A stretch of DNA of 64,000 bases from Umezawaea sp049997955. GTDB taxonomy: Bacteria > Actinomycetota > Actinomycetes > Mycobacteriales > Pseudonocardiaceae. Of the stretch, positions 35,140 through 44,091 are shown piece by piece; the stretch's first letter is position 1, and each line of letters begins with the position of its first letter. The translations under genes and the position numbers were made by a program. The stretch covers positions 443,404 through 507,403 of the forward strand of contig JAEBDY010000006.1 in the NCBI GenBank assembly GCA_049997955.1. Direction: 5' to 3'. The notes under the pieces were generated by a model. It saw nothing but the letters and a program-made list of their open reading frames with translations, did not search any database and was not told where the DNA came from.

Positions 35140-36525
35140 CTACTTCGCCAGCTTCTCCGGGTCGAACTGGTCGACCTTGCCGTGCGCGAAGTAGTTGATC
35201 AGCCACAGCACCACGCCCGCGCCGAGCAGGTACAGCGCGATCCGGTAGTCCGCCCACGGCCGCCCGGACAGCGGGCTGGCCAGGAACGCGCACGTGAGGG
35301 CGCCCAGGACCGGCACGATCGTCGGCGCGCGGAAGTGCTTGTGGTCCGCCTCCTCCTTGCGCAGCACCAGGACGGCGACGTTCACGATGGTGAACACGAT
35401 CAGCAGCAGCAACGACGTCGTGCCGCCGAGCGCCGCGATGTCCAGGAACGACACGAGGATGATCGCGATGCCGCTGGTGAAGATGATCGAGATCCACGGC
35501 GTCCGCCGGAACGGGTGCACCGCGGCGAAGAACTGCGGGATGATCCGCTCGTTCGACATGCCGTAGATCAGCCTGCTCGCCATGAGCATGTTGATCAGGG
35601 CCGAGTTGATGACCGCGAACAGGCCGATGAGCGAGAAGAGCCACAGCGGGAAGCCGGGCGCCCCCACCTTCACGACCTCCAGCAGCGCGCCGCTGCCCGC
35701 CTTCGCCAGCTTGTCGGCCGGGATCAGCAGCGACGACGTGATCGCCACGAGCACGTAGATCACGGCCGCGACGCCCATGCCCAGCAGCATCGCGCGGGGG
35801 AAGATCCGCACCGGTTCGCGGCACTCCTCCGCCATGTTCACCGAGTCCTCGAACCCGACCATCGCGAAGAACGCCAGCGCGGTCGCCGACGTGATCGCCA
35901 GGATCGTGCCCTGGCCGGGCGCCGGGTCGACCTGCGTCAGGCGGCTCGGGTCGCCGTCGCCCTGCACGACCGCCCAGATGCCGATCCCGATGATGATCAC
36001 CAGGCCGGACAGCTCGATGCAGGTCAGCACGACGTTCGCCTTGACCGACTCCGACACGCCCCGGAAGTTGACCGCGGCCAGCCCGATGATGAACAGGATC
36101 GCCACCAGCGTCGCGGGCACCGCGATCGAGTCGGAGAAGAACTCGCGCAGCACGGCCTGGAGGTAGGTCCTGCCGAACGCGAGCGCGGCGGAGGCCGCGG
36201 ACGTGATGCCCGAGCTCATCACCGCGAACGCGACCATGAACGTCAGGAACTGGATCTTGAAGGCGCGGTTCGTGTACAGCGCCGCGCCCGCCGCCTTCGG
36301 GTACTTGCCGACGAGTTCGAGGTAGCTGAACGCCGTCAGGAAGGCGACGACGAAAGCGAGGAGGAAGGGCAGCCAGAGAGCGCCGCCGATCTTGCCCGCC
36401 ACGTTTCCCGTGAGGGCGTAGATGCCAGTGCCGAGGATGTCCCCGATCACGAAGAACAGCAGGAGCTTGGGCCCGATGGCCCGCTTCAGTTCCGGTTGCG
36501 CCGGTGCGCTCGTCGCGTCCGCCAT
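35140..36525 (-). CDS. APC-superfamily amino acid permease
   Basis: 461 residues with about 12 membrane helices. The first helix reads KLLLFFVIGDILGTGIYALTG, including the unwound GTGIY region that binds the amino-group in the APC family; FFAMVGFEDSVNMAEECREPVRIFPRA is the conserved loop after helix 6. It is a proton-coupled uptake system for an amino acid or amine, in the cytoplasmic membrane. The ATG at 36525 is preferred over far-upstream in-frame starts, which lack coding character. A TGGTCGGACCA dyad lies 170 bases upstream. Confidence 0.85.
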   Translation of the reverse strand: MADATSAPAQPELKRAIGPKLLLFFVIGDILGTGIYALTGNVAGKIGGALWLPFLLAFVVAFLTAFSYLELVGKYPKAAGAALYTNRAFKIQFLTFMVAFAVMSSGITSAASAALAFGRTYLQAVLREFFSDSIAVPATLVAILFIIGLAAVNFRGVSESVKANVVLTCIELSGLVIIIGIGIWAVVQGDGDPSRLTQVDPAPGQGTILAITSATALAFFAMVGFEDSVNMAEECREPVRIFPRAMLLGMGVAAVIYVLVAITSSLLIPADKLAKAGSGALLEVVKVGAPGFPLWLFSLIGLFAVINSALINMLMASRLIYGMSNERIIPQFFAAVHPFRRTPWISIIFTSGIAIILVSFLDIAALGGTTSLLLLIVFTIVNVAVLVLRKEEADHKHFRAPTIVPVLGALTCAFLASPLSGRPWADYRIALYLLGAGVVLWLINYFAHGKVDQFDPEKLAK

Positions 36526-37389
36526 GGTCCGGGAGTGTGCCCGATCACATGAACACCCGGTAGTCGGCTCGGTACCGGTTGGGCAACCCTTGAGGTTGTT
36601 CAGTCCTTCGCGCACGCCGTCCGACTCCACGGGCGTTCCGGTCGTCCCACGGCCCATCCCGACCCGGCACGCACCGTTTACCTGATCGTGGAATGGTCGG
36701 ACCATTGGTCCACGGTTAAGCTGAATTGCATGGGAAAAACCTCCTCACCCTTTCCCGCGTTTCCGACGACTCCCATGGCGCTGCGGAATTCGCATGGGGA
36801 ACCGGGTATCAGCGGGGTCGCACCGAGATCTCCGGCAACAAGGTCTACTGCTGGATCGCGGAATTCACGTCAATGACGCGGGAAAGGTGCGCGATTTCGA
36901 CCGGACGCCGCCTCCGACGCAGGTCGAACCCTTGACGGGCCCCGGCGGTCGCAGCAAAGAGGACCGCTCCGGCTGAATGGTCCACACCGCCTCGACGAGT
37001 GACAGGCGCATCGACTTCGTCGAGCACGCATTAATCGCGAGATGGTGGCGTGCTCGCACAGCTAATCGTGGAACCACTGCCGCGCGCCTTCATGGCGACG
37101 ACAGCGCGAACCATCCGGAGATCACTCGGGCAGCACCAGCCGAGTCCGGATCACCTTTCCGATCACCCGCCGGTCCACGGCACCAGAACCAGGACGGTCC
37201 CCCGCTTGCCTTCTCCTCCACCGCCTGGCCCGTTTTCCTCCGGTCCGCCGAGCGCCGACCACGTGGTCCTGGAACTCGACCACGAAGCCGCGGGCAGGCT
37301 GGCGGGCGCGCTGCTGTCCGGCGAGCCGTGCGCGGTCCTGGTGAGCGGCCTCGTGCTGTCCACCTGGTCCGACGGGTTCGGTGCCCGGC
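36526..37389. other. Long intergenic region upstream of the permease
   Basis: About 860 bases without a firmly supported gene and with lower GC around 36680-37090. It holds the permease promoter, a GntR/FadR-like dyad (36694-36704), and a stretch at 36735-36870 whose translation (AEFAWGTGYQRG, then NKVYCWIAEF) faintly resembles the substrate segment of FAD-dependent monooxygenases and may be a gene relic. A short frame with good codon use, 37050-37433, is listed separately. Confidence 0.4.
36694..36704. promoter_or_regulatory. GntR/FadR-like operator
   Basis: TGGTC-g-GACCA is a perfect 5-bp dyad matching the FadR-subfamily GntR consensus (TGGTnnnACCA). An overlapping dyad, GGACCA-t-TGGTCC, follows at 36699-36711. 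The repeat is 170 bases upstream of the permease start and may mark its promoter. No GntR gene is nearby. Confidence 0.4.
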
Positions 37390-37433
37390 TCACCCTTCGT
37401 GCCCGGTCGGGTGGTGCGCGGGACTACCCGTAG
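37050..37433 (+). CDS. Doubtful small hypothetical protein
   Basis: 127 residues from a GTG. The last 60 residues (DHVVLELDHEAAGRLAGALL onwards) have coding-like GC-rich third positions and a plausible helix-strand pattern; the first 65 are Pro/Arg-rich and unconvincing. It overlaps the 3' end of the MFS gene on the other strand by 44 bases and has no ribosome-binding site. It could be a short real gene with a later start, or the end of a decayed one. Confidence 0.25.
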   Translation: MLAQLIVEPLPRAFMATTARTIRRSLGQHQPSPDHLSDHPPVHGTRTRTVPRLPSPPPPGPFSSGPPSADHVVLELDHEAAGRLAGALLSGEPCAVLVSGLVLSTWSDGFGARLTLRARSGGARDYP

Positions 37434-38697
37434 ACGACGGGTTCGGTGCGCTCTCGGGCGTGAACCGGTAGCGCCACACGGTGGGCAGGGCGAGCACGGC
37501 GAGGATCGTGAACACCACGACCAGCACCCCGCCACCGGCCACGGCGGCTCCCGGTCCGGCGATGGCGCCGGTGGTGCCGTGCAGCAGGTCGGCCAGCCTG
37601 GGGCCGCCCGCGACGACGACGATGAAGACACCCTGCATGCGGCCGCGCATCTCGTCCGTGGCGGCGTTCTGCAGGATCGCGCCGCGGAACACCATGCTCA
37701 CCATGTCGGCCGCACCCGCCAGCGCCAGGAACACCACGGCGAGCCACAGCGACTTCGACAGGCCGAAGCCGACGATGGCCACGCCCCAGGCGATGACGGA
37801 GATGGCGACGCCCGCGCCGTGCCGGTTCAGCCGGGTCAGCCACCCCGACAGGAGGCCGCACACCACGGCGCCCAGCGGCACGGCGGCGAACAGCCAACCG
37901 AGCGCAAGCCCTCCGCCGGGCGGATCGCCGAAGGTGTTCTCGGCCATTTCCGGGAAGAGGGCGCGCGGCATGCCGAACACCATCGCGATGATGTCGAGCA
38001 GGAACGACGCCAGCAGCAGCTTCTGCATCCCGAGGTAGCGGAAGCCCTCCAGGACGTCGCGGACGCCCGCCCGGCGCGACGTGCCGCTGAGCGGCGGCAT
38101 CGAGGGGAGCTTCCAGACCGCGTAGATGGTCACGGTGAGGAAGACGGCGTCGACCAGGTAGAGCGTGGACAGGCCGATCACGGGCATCAGCGCGCCCGCG
38201 AACATCGGGCCGAGCACGGCGCCGAAGGTCATGACGGTGCTGTTCAGGGCCACGGCGGAGGCCATCAGCTCACTGGGGACCAGCCTGGCGACGACGGCGC
38301 TGCGGGCGGGGGCGTTCAGGGCGAAGAAGACCTGCTGGAGGGCGAGCAGGGCGATGATCAGCCACACGGACTCGACCCGGAACGCGGCTTGCAGCCACAG
38401 CAGGACGGACGTGACGGCGATGCCCGCGTTGGTGACTACGAGGAGCTTGCGGCGGTCCACGGCGTCGGCGACCGCGCCGCCGTACAGGCCGAAGACCAGC
38501 AGCGGGACGAGTGCGACGGCGGCGGCGACGCCCACCCAGCCGGAGGAGCCGGTGAGGTCGTAGACCTGCTTGGGCACGGCCACGGCGGTGAGCTGGCTGC
38601 CCACGGCGGTGATGATCGTCGAGACCCACAACCGGCGGTAGGCGACGATCTTCAGTGGTCTGGTGTCGATGGCGACCTTGCGCAGCAGTCCGCTCAC
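37390..38697 (-). CDS. MFS exporter, EntS/MFS_3 type
   Basis: 435 residues with 12 membrane helices. The N-terminal motif PKQVYDLTGSSGWVGVAAAVALVPLLVFGLYGGAVADAVDRR is characteristic of the EntS/enterobactin-exporter-like MFS_3 family. It probably exports a small molecule by proton antiport. The GTG start at 38697 has no ribosome-binding site and lies inside a 44-bp palindrome (38691-38734); TAAGCT sits 8 bases upstream, suggesting a leaderless, repressor-controlled message. Confidence 0.85.
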   Translation of the reverse strand: MSGLLRKVAIDTRPLKIVAYRRLWVSTIITAVGSQLTAVAVPKQVYDLTGSSGWVGVAAAVALVPLLVFGLYGGAVADAVDRRKLLVVTNAGIAVTSVLLWLQAAFRVESVWLIIALLALQQVFFALNAPARSAVVARLVPSELMASAVALNSTVMTFGAVLGPMFAGALMPVIGLSTLYLVDAVFLTVTIYAVWKLPSMPPLSGTSRRAGVRDVLEGFRYLGMQKLLLASFLLDIIAMVFGMPRALFPEMAENTFGDPPGGGLALGWLFAAVPLGAVVCGLLSGWLTRLNRHGAGVAISVIAWGVAIVGFGLSKSLWLAVVFLALAGAADMVSMVFRGAILQNAATDEMRGRMQGVFIVVVAGGPRLADLLHGTTGAIAGPGAAVAGGGVLVVVFTILAVLALPTVWRYRFTPESAPNPSSTGSPAHHPTGHEG

Positions 38698-38734
38698 GAC
38701 TCGTTAGCTTACGACAACTAACGAGTCGTGAGCG
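38691..38734. promoter_or_regulatory. 44-bp palindrome over the MFS start codon
   Basis: CGCTCACGACTCGTTAG and CTAACGAGTCGTGAGCG form a perfect 17-bp inverted repeat with a 10-base centre (cttacgacaa). The left arm contains the GTG start of the MFS gene. A protein bound here would block both transcription and, as a hairpin, translation. TTAGTTGTCGTAA at its core looks like a MarR-type site. Confidence 0.6.
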
Positions 38735-38750
38735 GCGCAGGTCACCGACG

Positions 38751-39404
38751 TCACGGAGCTATGCGCTGCAAGTCCCAGCCGTCGCGCCCGAGGCGGAAGC
38801 GGAGCCGGTCGTGCATGCGGTCACGACGGCCCTGCCAGAACTCGACCTCTTCCGGCCGGATGCGCCAGCCGCCCCAGTGCGGGGGCACCGGTACCCGATC
38901 GGAGTCGGCGAACTGCCGCTCGATCTTGTGCAGCGCGCTCTCCAAAGTGGAGCGACCCGACACGACGCGCGACTGCGGCGACGCCCAAGCGCCCATCTGA
39001 GAACCGCGCGGGCGGCTGTTCCAGTACTCGGCGGTCTCCACCGGGCCGACCTTCTCGACGGTCCCGCGCACGTGCGCCTGGCGCTGCATGGCGAACCACG
39101 GGAACGTCGCGGAGGCGTAGCGGGTCGCCATCAGGTCGTGGCTCTTGGAGGAGGTGTAGTTGGTGAAGAAGACCAGTCCGCGGACGTCGAGTCCCTTGGC
39201 CAGCACGGTCCGGGACGACGGGCGCCCCTCCGTGTCCGCCGTGGCGAGCACCATCGCGTTGGGCTCGGACAGACCGGCGCCGGTCGCCTGGTCCAACCAC
39301 AGCTGCAACTGCTCGTGCCACGTGGCGGCGAGATCGTCTTCCGTCAGCGAGCCCTGTTCGTACGACACGCGCATCGACGGCAGTGCGATATTCGTCTCCG
39401 ACAT
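38751..39404 (-). CDS. pdxH: Pyridoxamine 5'-phosphate oxidase
   Basis: 217 residues. PdxH signatures: NAMVLATADTEGRPSSRTVLAKGLDVRGLVFFTNYTSSK (FMN site), WFAMQRQAHVRGTVEKV, EYWNSRPRGSQMGAWASPQS, and C-terminal EEVEFWQGRRDRMHDRLRFRL. It oxidises pyridoxine or pyridoxamine 5'-phosphate to PLP with FMN. ATG 39404 follows GGAGG at 7 bases. It precedes the MFS gene in the same direction, but the palindrome at 38691-38734 separates them. Confidence 0.95.
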   Translation of the reverse strand: MSETNIALPSMRVSYEQGSLTEDDLAATWHEQLQLWLDQATGAGLSEPNAMVLATADTEGRPSSRTVLAKGLDVRGLVFFTNYTSSKSHDLMATRYASATFPWFAMQRQAHVRGTVEKVGPVETAEYWNSRPRGSQMGAWASPQSRVVSGRSTLESALHKIERQFADSDRVPVPPHWGGWRIRPEEVEFWQGRRDRMHDRLRFRLGRDGWDLQRIAP

Positions 39405-39571
39405 CGGCGGAACCTCCCTGGGAGAGCAGGCACTCGTGGCACCCCGTGGGTGGGGACCGTACGGGTTCCGGGGCCCGTGCGAAACCGCCTGGCTGGTGAT
39501 CCGTCCCACCCGGATGGTCACTGTCCGTGTGATCAATTCTTCTGAATCGGGAACGGGATCGAGTCAGATGA

Positions 39572-40330
39572 TCAGGTGACACGGGAACGCCATCCAGGGT
39601 GAACATCGAGTGCCGCGTCGAGCCACGCTTGAGCGGTCACCGCGTCGCCCGCGAGCGACGTCGCGAGGCTGCCGCCACGCGCCAGTGGGATGAGTGACCA
39701 CCAATCGTGTGAAAGCGGTTCGACCGGATCTTCGCCCCAGCACAGGACTTCCGTCCCCAGCACCCGCCGCCCGGCGAGGTGCGCGGCGCTGCCGTCCAGT
39801 TCCGGCACGCCGATCCGCAGCGACTGGTGCAGTAGCGGACCGCCGTCGCGGCGCACTCGCACCGTGCTCGTCAGCGATCCCGGCCGTTCACCCGCTCTTC
39901 CGAGCACCAACACCTCGCGCGTGCGCAGGAGTGCGCTCGCGGCCAGCTCGACGATCAACTCCGCCTCGTGGCGAGCACGCGCTGTGACGACCGTCGGTTC
40001 CGGGACGAACTGCGCGCTGGCGTTCGAGCCGACCTCGATCCGCACGCGAGCGCGGCTCCCCCCTGGGAGGTGGCCGGGGAGCGCCAGCGTCGCCGCGACA
40101 CCCCGCAGGACGAGGTGCGCGCCCTCGCCGACCTCCACGGTGAGTTCGAGGTCGTCACCGCCGAGCGGCGCGGTCACCGAGCTGACGAGGTGCACCAGCG
40201 CGGGCTCGTTCGCGGACCGCACCCGGCTCCGGTGCGGCACCAGCGTGATGGGTGCCATCGAGCGCAGGTCGCGGACGACGTTGCGGCCGTCCGCGTCCCG
40301 TTCCACGACCAGCCGAGCCCGTGCCCTCAC
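39572..40330 (-). CDS. ureD: Urease accessory protein UreD
   Basis: 252 residues of UreD type: Arg-rich start (RARARLVVERDADGRNVVRDL), LVPHRSRVR, a central GEGAHLVLRGVAATLALPG and FVPEPTVVTARARHEAELIVELA. UreD binds apo-urease with UreF and UreG during nickel loading. Last gene of ureABCFGD, 31 bases after ureG. The GTG start fits the operon pattern. Confidence 0.9.
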   Translation of the reverse strand: MRARARLVVERDADGRNVVRDLRSMAPITLVPHRSRVRSANEPALVHLVSSVTAPLGGDDLELTVEVGEGAHLVLRGVAATLALPGHLPGGSRARVRIEVGSNASAQFVPEPTVVTARARHEAELIVELAASALLRTREVLVLGRAGERPGSLTSTVRVRRDGGPLLHQSLRIGVPELDGSAAHLAGRRVLGTEVLCWGEDPVEPLSHDWWSLIPLARGGSLATSLAGDAVTAQAWLDAALDVHPGWRSRVT

Positions 40331-40361
40331 CGCGCCACCCCGGCACGTCCGCCGCCGTCGG

Positions 40362-41063
40362 TCAACCGGCCGCCACCACCGTGCAGTCGTGGAGCTGGGT
40401 CCGCACCCAGCTCGCCACGTCCGGCGCGTTCGGCGTCGCGACCAGGGACTGGCTGATCACCGGCAGGTCGCCGCGCATGCGGTGGGCGTCGGCCGCCATC
40501 ACGACCAGGTCGGCGCCCACCAGCGGCGCGAGGTCGATCTTGTTGATGACCAGCAGGTCGGCCGTGGTGACGCCGGGTCCGCCCTTGCGCGGCACCTTGT
40601 CGCCGCCCGCCACGTCGACCACGAAGATCTGCCGGTCGACCAGGCCGCGGCTGAACACGGCGGTCAGGTTGTCGCCGCCGCTTTCGATGATCACCAGCTC
40701 CAGACCGGGGATCCGCTCCTCCAGCAGCTCGACCGCGTCGAGGTTCGCGGTGATGTCGTCGCGGATCGCGGTGTGCGGGCAGCAGCCCGTCTGCACGGCC
40801 TCGATCCGGTCGACGGCCAGGACACCCGCCTTGCGCAGGAAGTCCGCGTCCTCCGTGGTGTAGATGTCGTTCGTCACCACCGCGAGGTTCACGGTGTCGC
40901 CCAGCGCCCGGCACAGCGCGGCCGTGAGCGCGGTCTTGCCGCTGCCCACCGGTCCGCCGATGCCGATCCGCACCGCGCGCCCCATCGGCGCGTGGTGGTG
41001 GTGCGGGTCGTGCCCCGCGTCGGTGGGGTCGAAGTTGACCGGGTGCTCGTGGTCAGCTGACAA
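40362..41063 (-). CDS. ureG: Urease accessory GTPase UreG
   Basis: 233 residues. P-loop GIGGPVGSGKTAL, TNDIYTTEDADFL, the nickel CPH motif in VQTGCCPHTAIRDD, IIESGGDNLTAVFS, and NKIDLAPLVGADL (guanine specificity). It delivers nickel to urease with GTP hydrolysis. The N-terminus HEHPVNFDPTDAGHDPHHHH is His-rich and must be included, which forces a TTG start at 41063, inside the end of ureF (11-base overlap); GAAGAGG is its likely ribosome site. The His cluster may make up for the missing UreE. Confidence 0.9.
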   Translation of the reverse strand: MSADHEHPVNFDPTDAGHDPHHHHAPMGRAVRIGIGGPVGSGKTALTAALCRALGDTVNLAVVTNDIYTTEDADFLRKAGVLAVDRIEAVQTGCCPHTAIRDDITANLDAVELLEERIPGLELVIIESGGDNLTAVFSRGLVDRQIFVVDVAGGDKVPRKGGPGVTTADLLVINKIDLAPLVGADLVVMAADAHRMRGDLPVISQSLVATPNAPDVASWVRTQLHDCTVVAAG

Positions 41064-41733
41064 AGAGACGCACCTCTTCTCGGTGATGCCGGTCGTGCGC
41101 CTCGGCCAGCAGGTCGAGGCCGGGCGCGCCGGGCGCGGGCAGGTCCCGCGGATCGTGGTCGGCCGTTCTCGCCGCCGTGGCGGCGACTTCGCGCATCTCG
41201 GTGGCCAGCCGCGCGAGGACCGCGTTGACCCCGAAGGGGTCAAGGCCGAGCAGCCGGATCGCCGCGCTCGCCGGGCCGCTGACCGCGAGGTAGCAGACCG
41301 ACAGCGCCGCGTCGCGGGGTTCGCCGCCCGCCAGCGCGGTCAGCGCGCCGAGGACGACCGGGTGGTGCGGGCGCGGGGTGTCGTGGAGCAGCCGGTCGAG
41401 CACGGGCGACGGCCAGGCGCGCTGCCCGGCCCGTGCGGTGCCCCTGCCCTGCGCCCGCGACGCCTTCCGCTGCGCGGGCGAGGGGGTGCGAGCGTCCAGC
41501 TCGGCGTCGAGTTCGAGCCAGTGGCCCTTCCCGCGCTGGACGGCGCTCGCGGCGGCGGCCGCGAACACGGCGGCCAGCTCGCCCGCCGTGCGCAGCCTGC
41601 CGACGAGGAACGAGGCCAGGTCGACCTCGCCCGTCACGAGCTTGCGCGCGGCGGCCTCCTCCAGGCCGCCCGAGTGCACGTGCCCGCCGCCGGGGAACCG
41701 CGAGTCCGCCAGCAGCAGTCCGGAGACGTCCAT
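41053..41733 (-). CDS. ureF: Urease accessory protein UreF
   Basis: 226 residues, all-helical UreF type: LLADSRFPGGGHVHSGGLEEAAARKLV at the start and DPFGVNAVLARLATEMREVA near the end. UreF acts as a GTPase regulator of UreG in the UreDFG complex. The ATG overlaps the ureC stop by one base (TGATG), and its 3' end overlaps ureG, so translation is coupled along the operon. Confidence 0.9.
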   Translation of the reverse strand: MDVSGLLLADSRFPGGGHVHSGGLEEAAARKLVTGEVDLASFLVGRLRTAGELAAVFAAAAASAVQRGKGHWLELDAELDARTPSPAQRKASRAQGRGTARAGQRAWPSPVLDRLLHDTPRPHHPVVLGALTALAGGEPRDAALSVCYLAVSGPASAAIRLLGLDPFGVNAVLARLATEMREVAATAARTADHDPRDLPAPGAPGLDLLAEAHDRHHREEVRLFVS

Positions 41734-43436
41734 CAGAACAGGAAGTAGCGCTGGGCCATGGGCAGCTCGGCCACCGGTTGCGGCTCGACGAGGTCGCCGT
41801 CGATGTGCACGGCGAAGCTGTCCGGGTCGACGCGGACCCGCGGCATGGCGTCGTTGAGCAGCATGTCCGCCTTGCCGACGCGGCGGGTGTTGGCCACCGG
41901 CAGCATCTTGCGCATCAGGTTCAGCCGCCCGGCGAGGTCGGAGTCGATCGCCTCCTGCGACACGAAGTGGAAGCTGCTCGCGGCGGCCGCGCTCGGGTAC
42001 GAGCCGAACATCGGCCGCGCCAGGACCGGCTGCGGCGTCGGGATCGACGCGTTCGCGTCACCCATCGCCGCCCACGCGATGAAGCCGCCCTTGAGCACGA
42101 CCGACGGCCGCACGCCGAAGAACTTCGGCTCCCACAGCACGAGGTCGGCCAGCTTGCCGACCTCCACCGAGCCGACCTCCTGGTCGATGCCGTGCGCGAT
42201 GGCCGGGTTGATCGTGTACTTGGCGACGTACCGGCGGGCCCGCAGGTTCGTCTCCAGGTCGCCGCGCCTCCTCTGCATCACGTGCGCGGTCTGCCAGGTG
42301 CGGATGATCACCTCGCCGACGCGGCCCATGGCCTGCGAGTCCGAGCTGATCATCGAGATCGCGCCCATGTCGTGCAGGACGTCCTCGGCGGCGATCGTGG
42401 TCGGCCGGATGCGGCTCTCCGCGAACGCCAGGTCCTCCGGCACCGACGGGTTGAGGTGGTGGCACACCATCAGCATGTCGAGGTGCTCTTCGAGCGTGTT
42501 GATCGTGTGCGGCCGGGTCGGGTTCGTCGACGACGGAAGGATGTTCGGCTCCGACACCACCTGGATGATGTCCGGCGCGTGCCCGCCGCCGGCACCCTCG
42601 GAGTGGTAGGCGTTGATCGACCTGCCGCCGATGGCGTCCAGGGTGGACTCCACGAAACCGGCCTCGTTCAACGTGTCCGTGTGGATCGCCACCTGCACGC
42701 CGGACTCGTCGGCGATGCGCAGCGCGGCGTCGATCGCGGCGGGCGTCGTGCCCCAGTCCTCGTGCAGCTTGAACCCGCCCGCGCCGCCGACCAGCTGCTC
42801 GCGCAGCGCGTCGTCGCGGACCGTGTTCCCCTTGCCCAGCAGCAGGACGTTGATCGGCATGCCGTCCATCGCGGTCAGCATCCGGCCCAGGTTCCACGCG
42901 CCGGGCGTGACCGTCGTGGCCTTCGTGCCCTCGGCGGGACCGGTGCCGCCGCCGACGAGCGTCGTGAGGCCGGACGCCAGCGCCTGGTCCACGATCTGCG
43001 GGCAGATGAAGTGCACGTGGCAGTCGATGCCGCCCGCGGTGAGGATCTTCCCGTTGCCCGCCAGCACTTCCGTGGACGGACCGATCACCAGGGCGGGGTC
43101 GACGCCGTCCATGACGTCGGGGTTCCCGGCCTTGCCGATGCCGACGATCCGGCCGTCCCGCACGCCGACGTCCGCCTTGACGACGCCCCAGTGGTCGAGG
43201 ACCACGACGCCGGTGATCACCAGGTCCGGCGCGCCCTCGGCGCGGGTCGCCATGCCCTGGCCCATCGACTCGCGGATCACCTTGCCGCCGCCGAAGATCA
43301 CCTCGTCGCCCGCGCCCGCGCCGCGGCTGCGGTCCTCGGTCACCTCGATGAGCAAGTCCGTGTCCGCCAAGCGGATCCGGTCACCGGTCGTCGGCCCGAA
43401 CAGCTCGGCGTACCGCGCGCGGTCGATGTTCGTCAC
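41733..43436 (-). CDS. ureC: Urease alpha subunit
   Basis: 567 residues. Nickel ligands are visible in GGIDCHVHFICPQ (His-x-His), in GFKLHEDWGTTP with the carbamylated Lys, in HTDTLNEAGF and in AYHSEGAGGGHAPD. The mobile flap is MVCHHLNPSVPEDLAFAESRIR, and SMISSDSQAMGRVGE carries the catalytic Asp region. It hydrolyses urea to ammonia and carbamate. The GTG at 43436 overlaps the ureB stop (GTGA), with AGGAG upstream. All catalytic residues are intact. Confidence 0.97.
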   Translation of the reverse strand: MTNIDRARYAELFGPTTGDRIRLADTDLLIEVTEDRSRGAGAGDEVIFGGGKVIRESMGQGMATRAEGAPDLVITGVVVLDHWGVVKADVGVRDGRIVGIGKAGNPDVMDGVDPALVIGPSTEVLAGNGKILTAGGIDCHVHFICPQIVDQALASGLTTLVGGGTGPAEGTKATTVTPGAWNLGRMLTAMDGMPINVLLLGKGNTVRDDALREQLVGGAGGFKLHEDWGTTPAAIDAALRIADESGVQVAIHTDTLNEAGFVESTLDAIGGRSINAYHSEGAGGGHAPDIIQVVSEPNILPSSTNPTRPHTINTLEEHLDMLMVCHHLNPSVPEDLAFAESRIRPTTIAAEDVLHDMGAISMISSDSQAMGRVGEVIIRTWQTAHVMQRRRGDLETNLRARRYVAKYTINPAIAHGIDQEVGSVEVGKLADLVLWEPKFFGVRPSVVLKGGFIAWAAMGDANASIPTPQPVLARPMFGSYPSAAAASSFHFVSQEAIDSDLAGRLNLMRKMLPVANTRRVGKADMLLNDAMPRVRVDPDSFAVHIDGDLVEPQPVAELPMAQRYFLF

Positions 43437-43738
43437 AGTTCTCCTGCCCACTCAGGTCGCAGACCCGGCACGACGCGGCGGCCGGTGATGGGCACCAGCA
43501 CGACCTCGCGCTCGATGCCCGGTTCGAAGCGCACGGCCGTGCCCGCGGGGACGTCGAGCCGCTGCCCCCACGCCGCCTCCCGGTCGAACTCCAGACCGGG
43601 GTTGACCGCCGCGAAGTGGTAGTGCGAGCCGACCTGGACGGGCCGGTCGGCCCTGTTCACCACGACCAGCGTCGTGCGCGGCCTGCCGGGGTTCAGCTCC
43701 ACCGGCTCGGCACCGGGGATGATCTCTCCTGGACGCAC
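43433..43738 (-). CDS. ureB: Urease beta subunit
   Basis: 101 residues, typical length. RPGEIIPGAEPVELNPGRP at the N-terminus and VGSHYHFAAVNPGLEFDREAAWGQRLDVPAGTAVRFEPG are the UreB signatures. Structural subunit of the (UreABC)3 complex. Lies 9 bases after ureA and overlaps ureC by 4. Confidence 0.95.
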   Translation of the reverse strand: MRPGEIIPGAEPVELNPGRPRTTLVVVNRADRPVQVGSHYHFAAVNPGLEFDREAAWGQRLDVPAGTAVRFEPGIEREVVLVPITGRRVVPGLRPEWAGEL

Positions 43739-43747
43739 CGGTCCCCC

Positions 43748-44050
43748 TCAGCTGATCGGGTCGTGCACGGTCACGAGCTTGGTGCCGTCCGGGAAGGTCG
43801 CCTCCACCTGGACGGACTCGATCATCTCCGGGATGCCGGTCTGCACCTGGGCGCGGCTGAGCACCGATCGCCCGCTGTGCATCAGCTCGCTGACCGTCCG
43901 CCCGTCCCGCGCGCCCTCCAGCACGTGGTCGGTGATCAGCGCGACCGACTCCGGGTAGTTCAGCGCCACCCCGCGTTCGAGCCGCCGACGTGCCACGTCG
44001 GCCGCCACGTGGACGAGGAGCTTGTCCCGCTCGTGAGGCGTGAGATGCAT
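43748..44050 (-). CDS. ureA: Urease gamma subunit
   Basis: 100 residues, typical length: MHLTPHERDKLLVHVAADVARRR, GVALNYPESVALITDHVLEGARDG, then VQVEATFPDGTKLVTVHDPI. First gene of ureABCFGD. A possible GlnR box lies 42-68 bases before its ATG, fitting nitrogen control of urease known in actinomycetes. Confidence 0.95.
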   Translation of the reverse strand: MHLTPHERDKLLVHVAADVARRRLERGVALNYPESVALITDHVLEGARDGRTVSELMHSGRSVLSRAQVQTGIPEMIESVQVEATFPDGTKLVTVHDPIS

Positions 44051-44091
44051 GGGTCATGGTGTATCACCTGACCCGTTCCGAGAGCGCGCCC

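Noticed and set aside
41433..43622. 729-residue frame opposite the urease genes
   Set aside because: Shadow of ureF, ureC and ureB, whose protein products are unmistakable.
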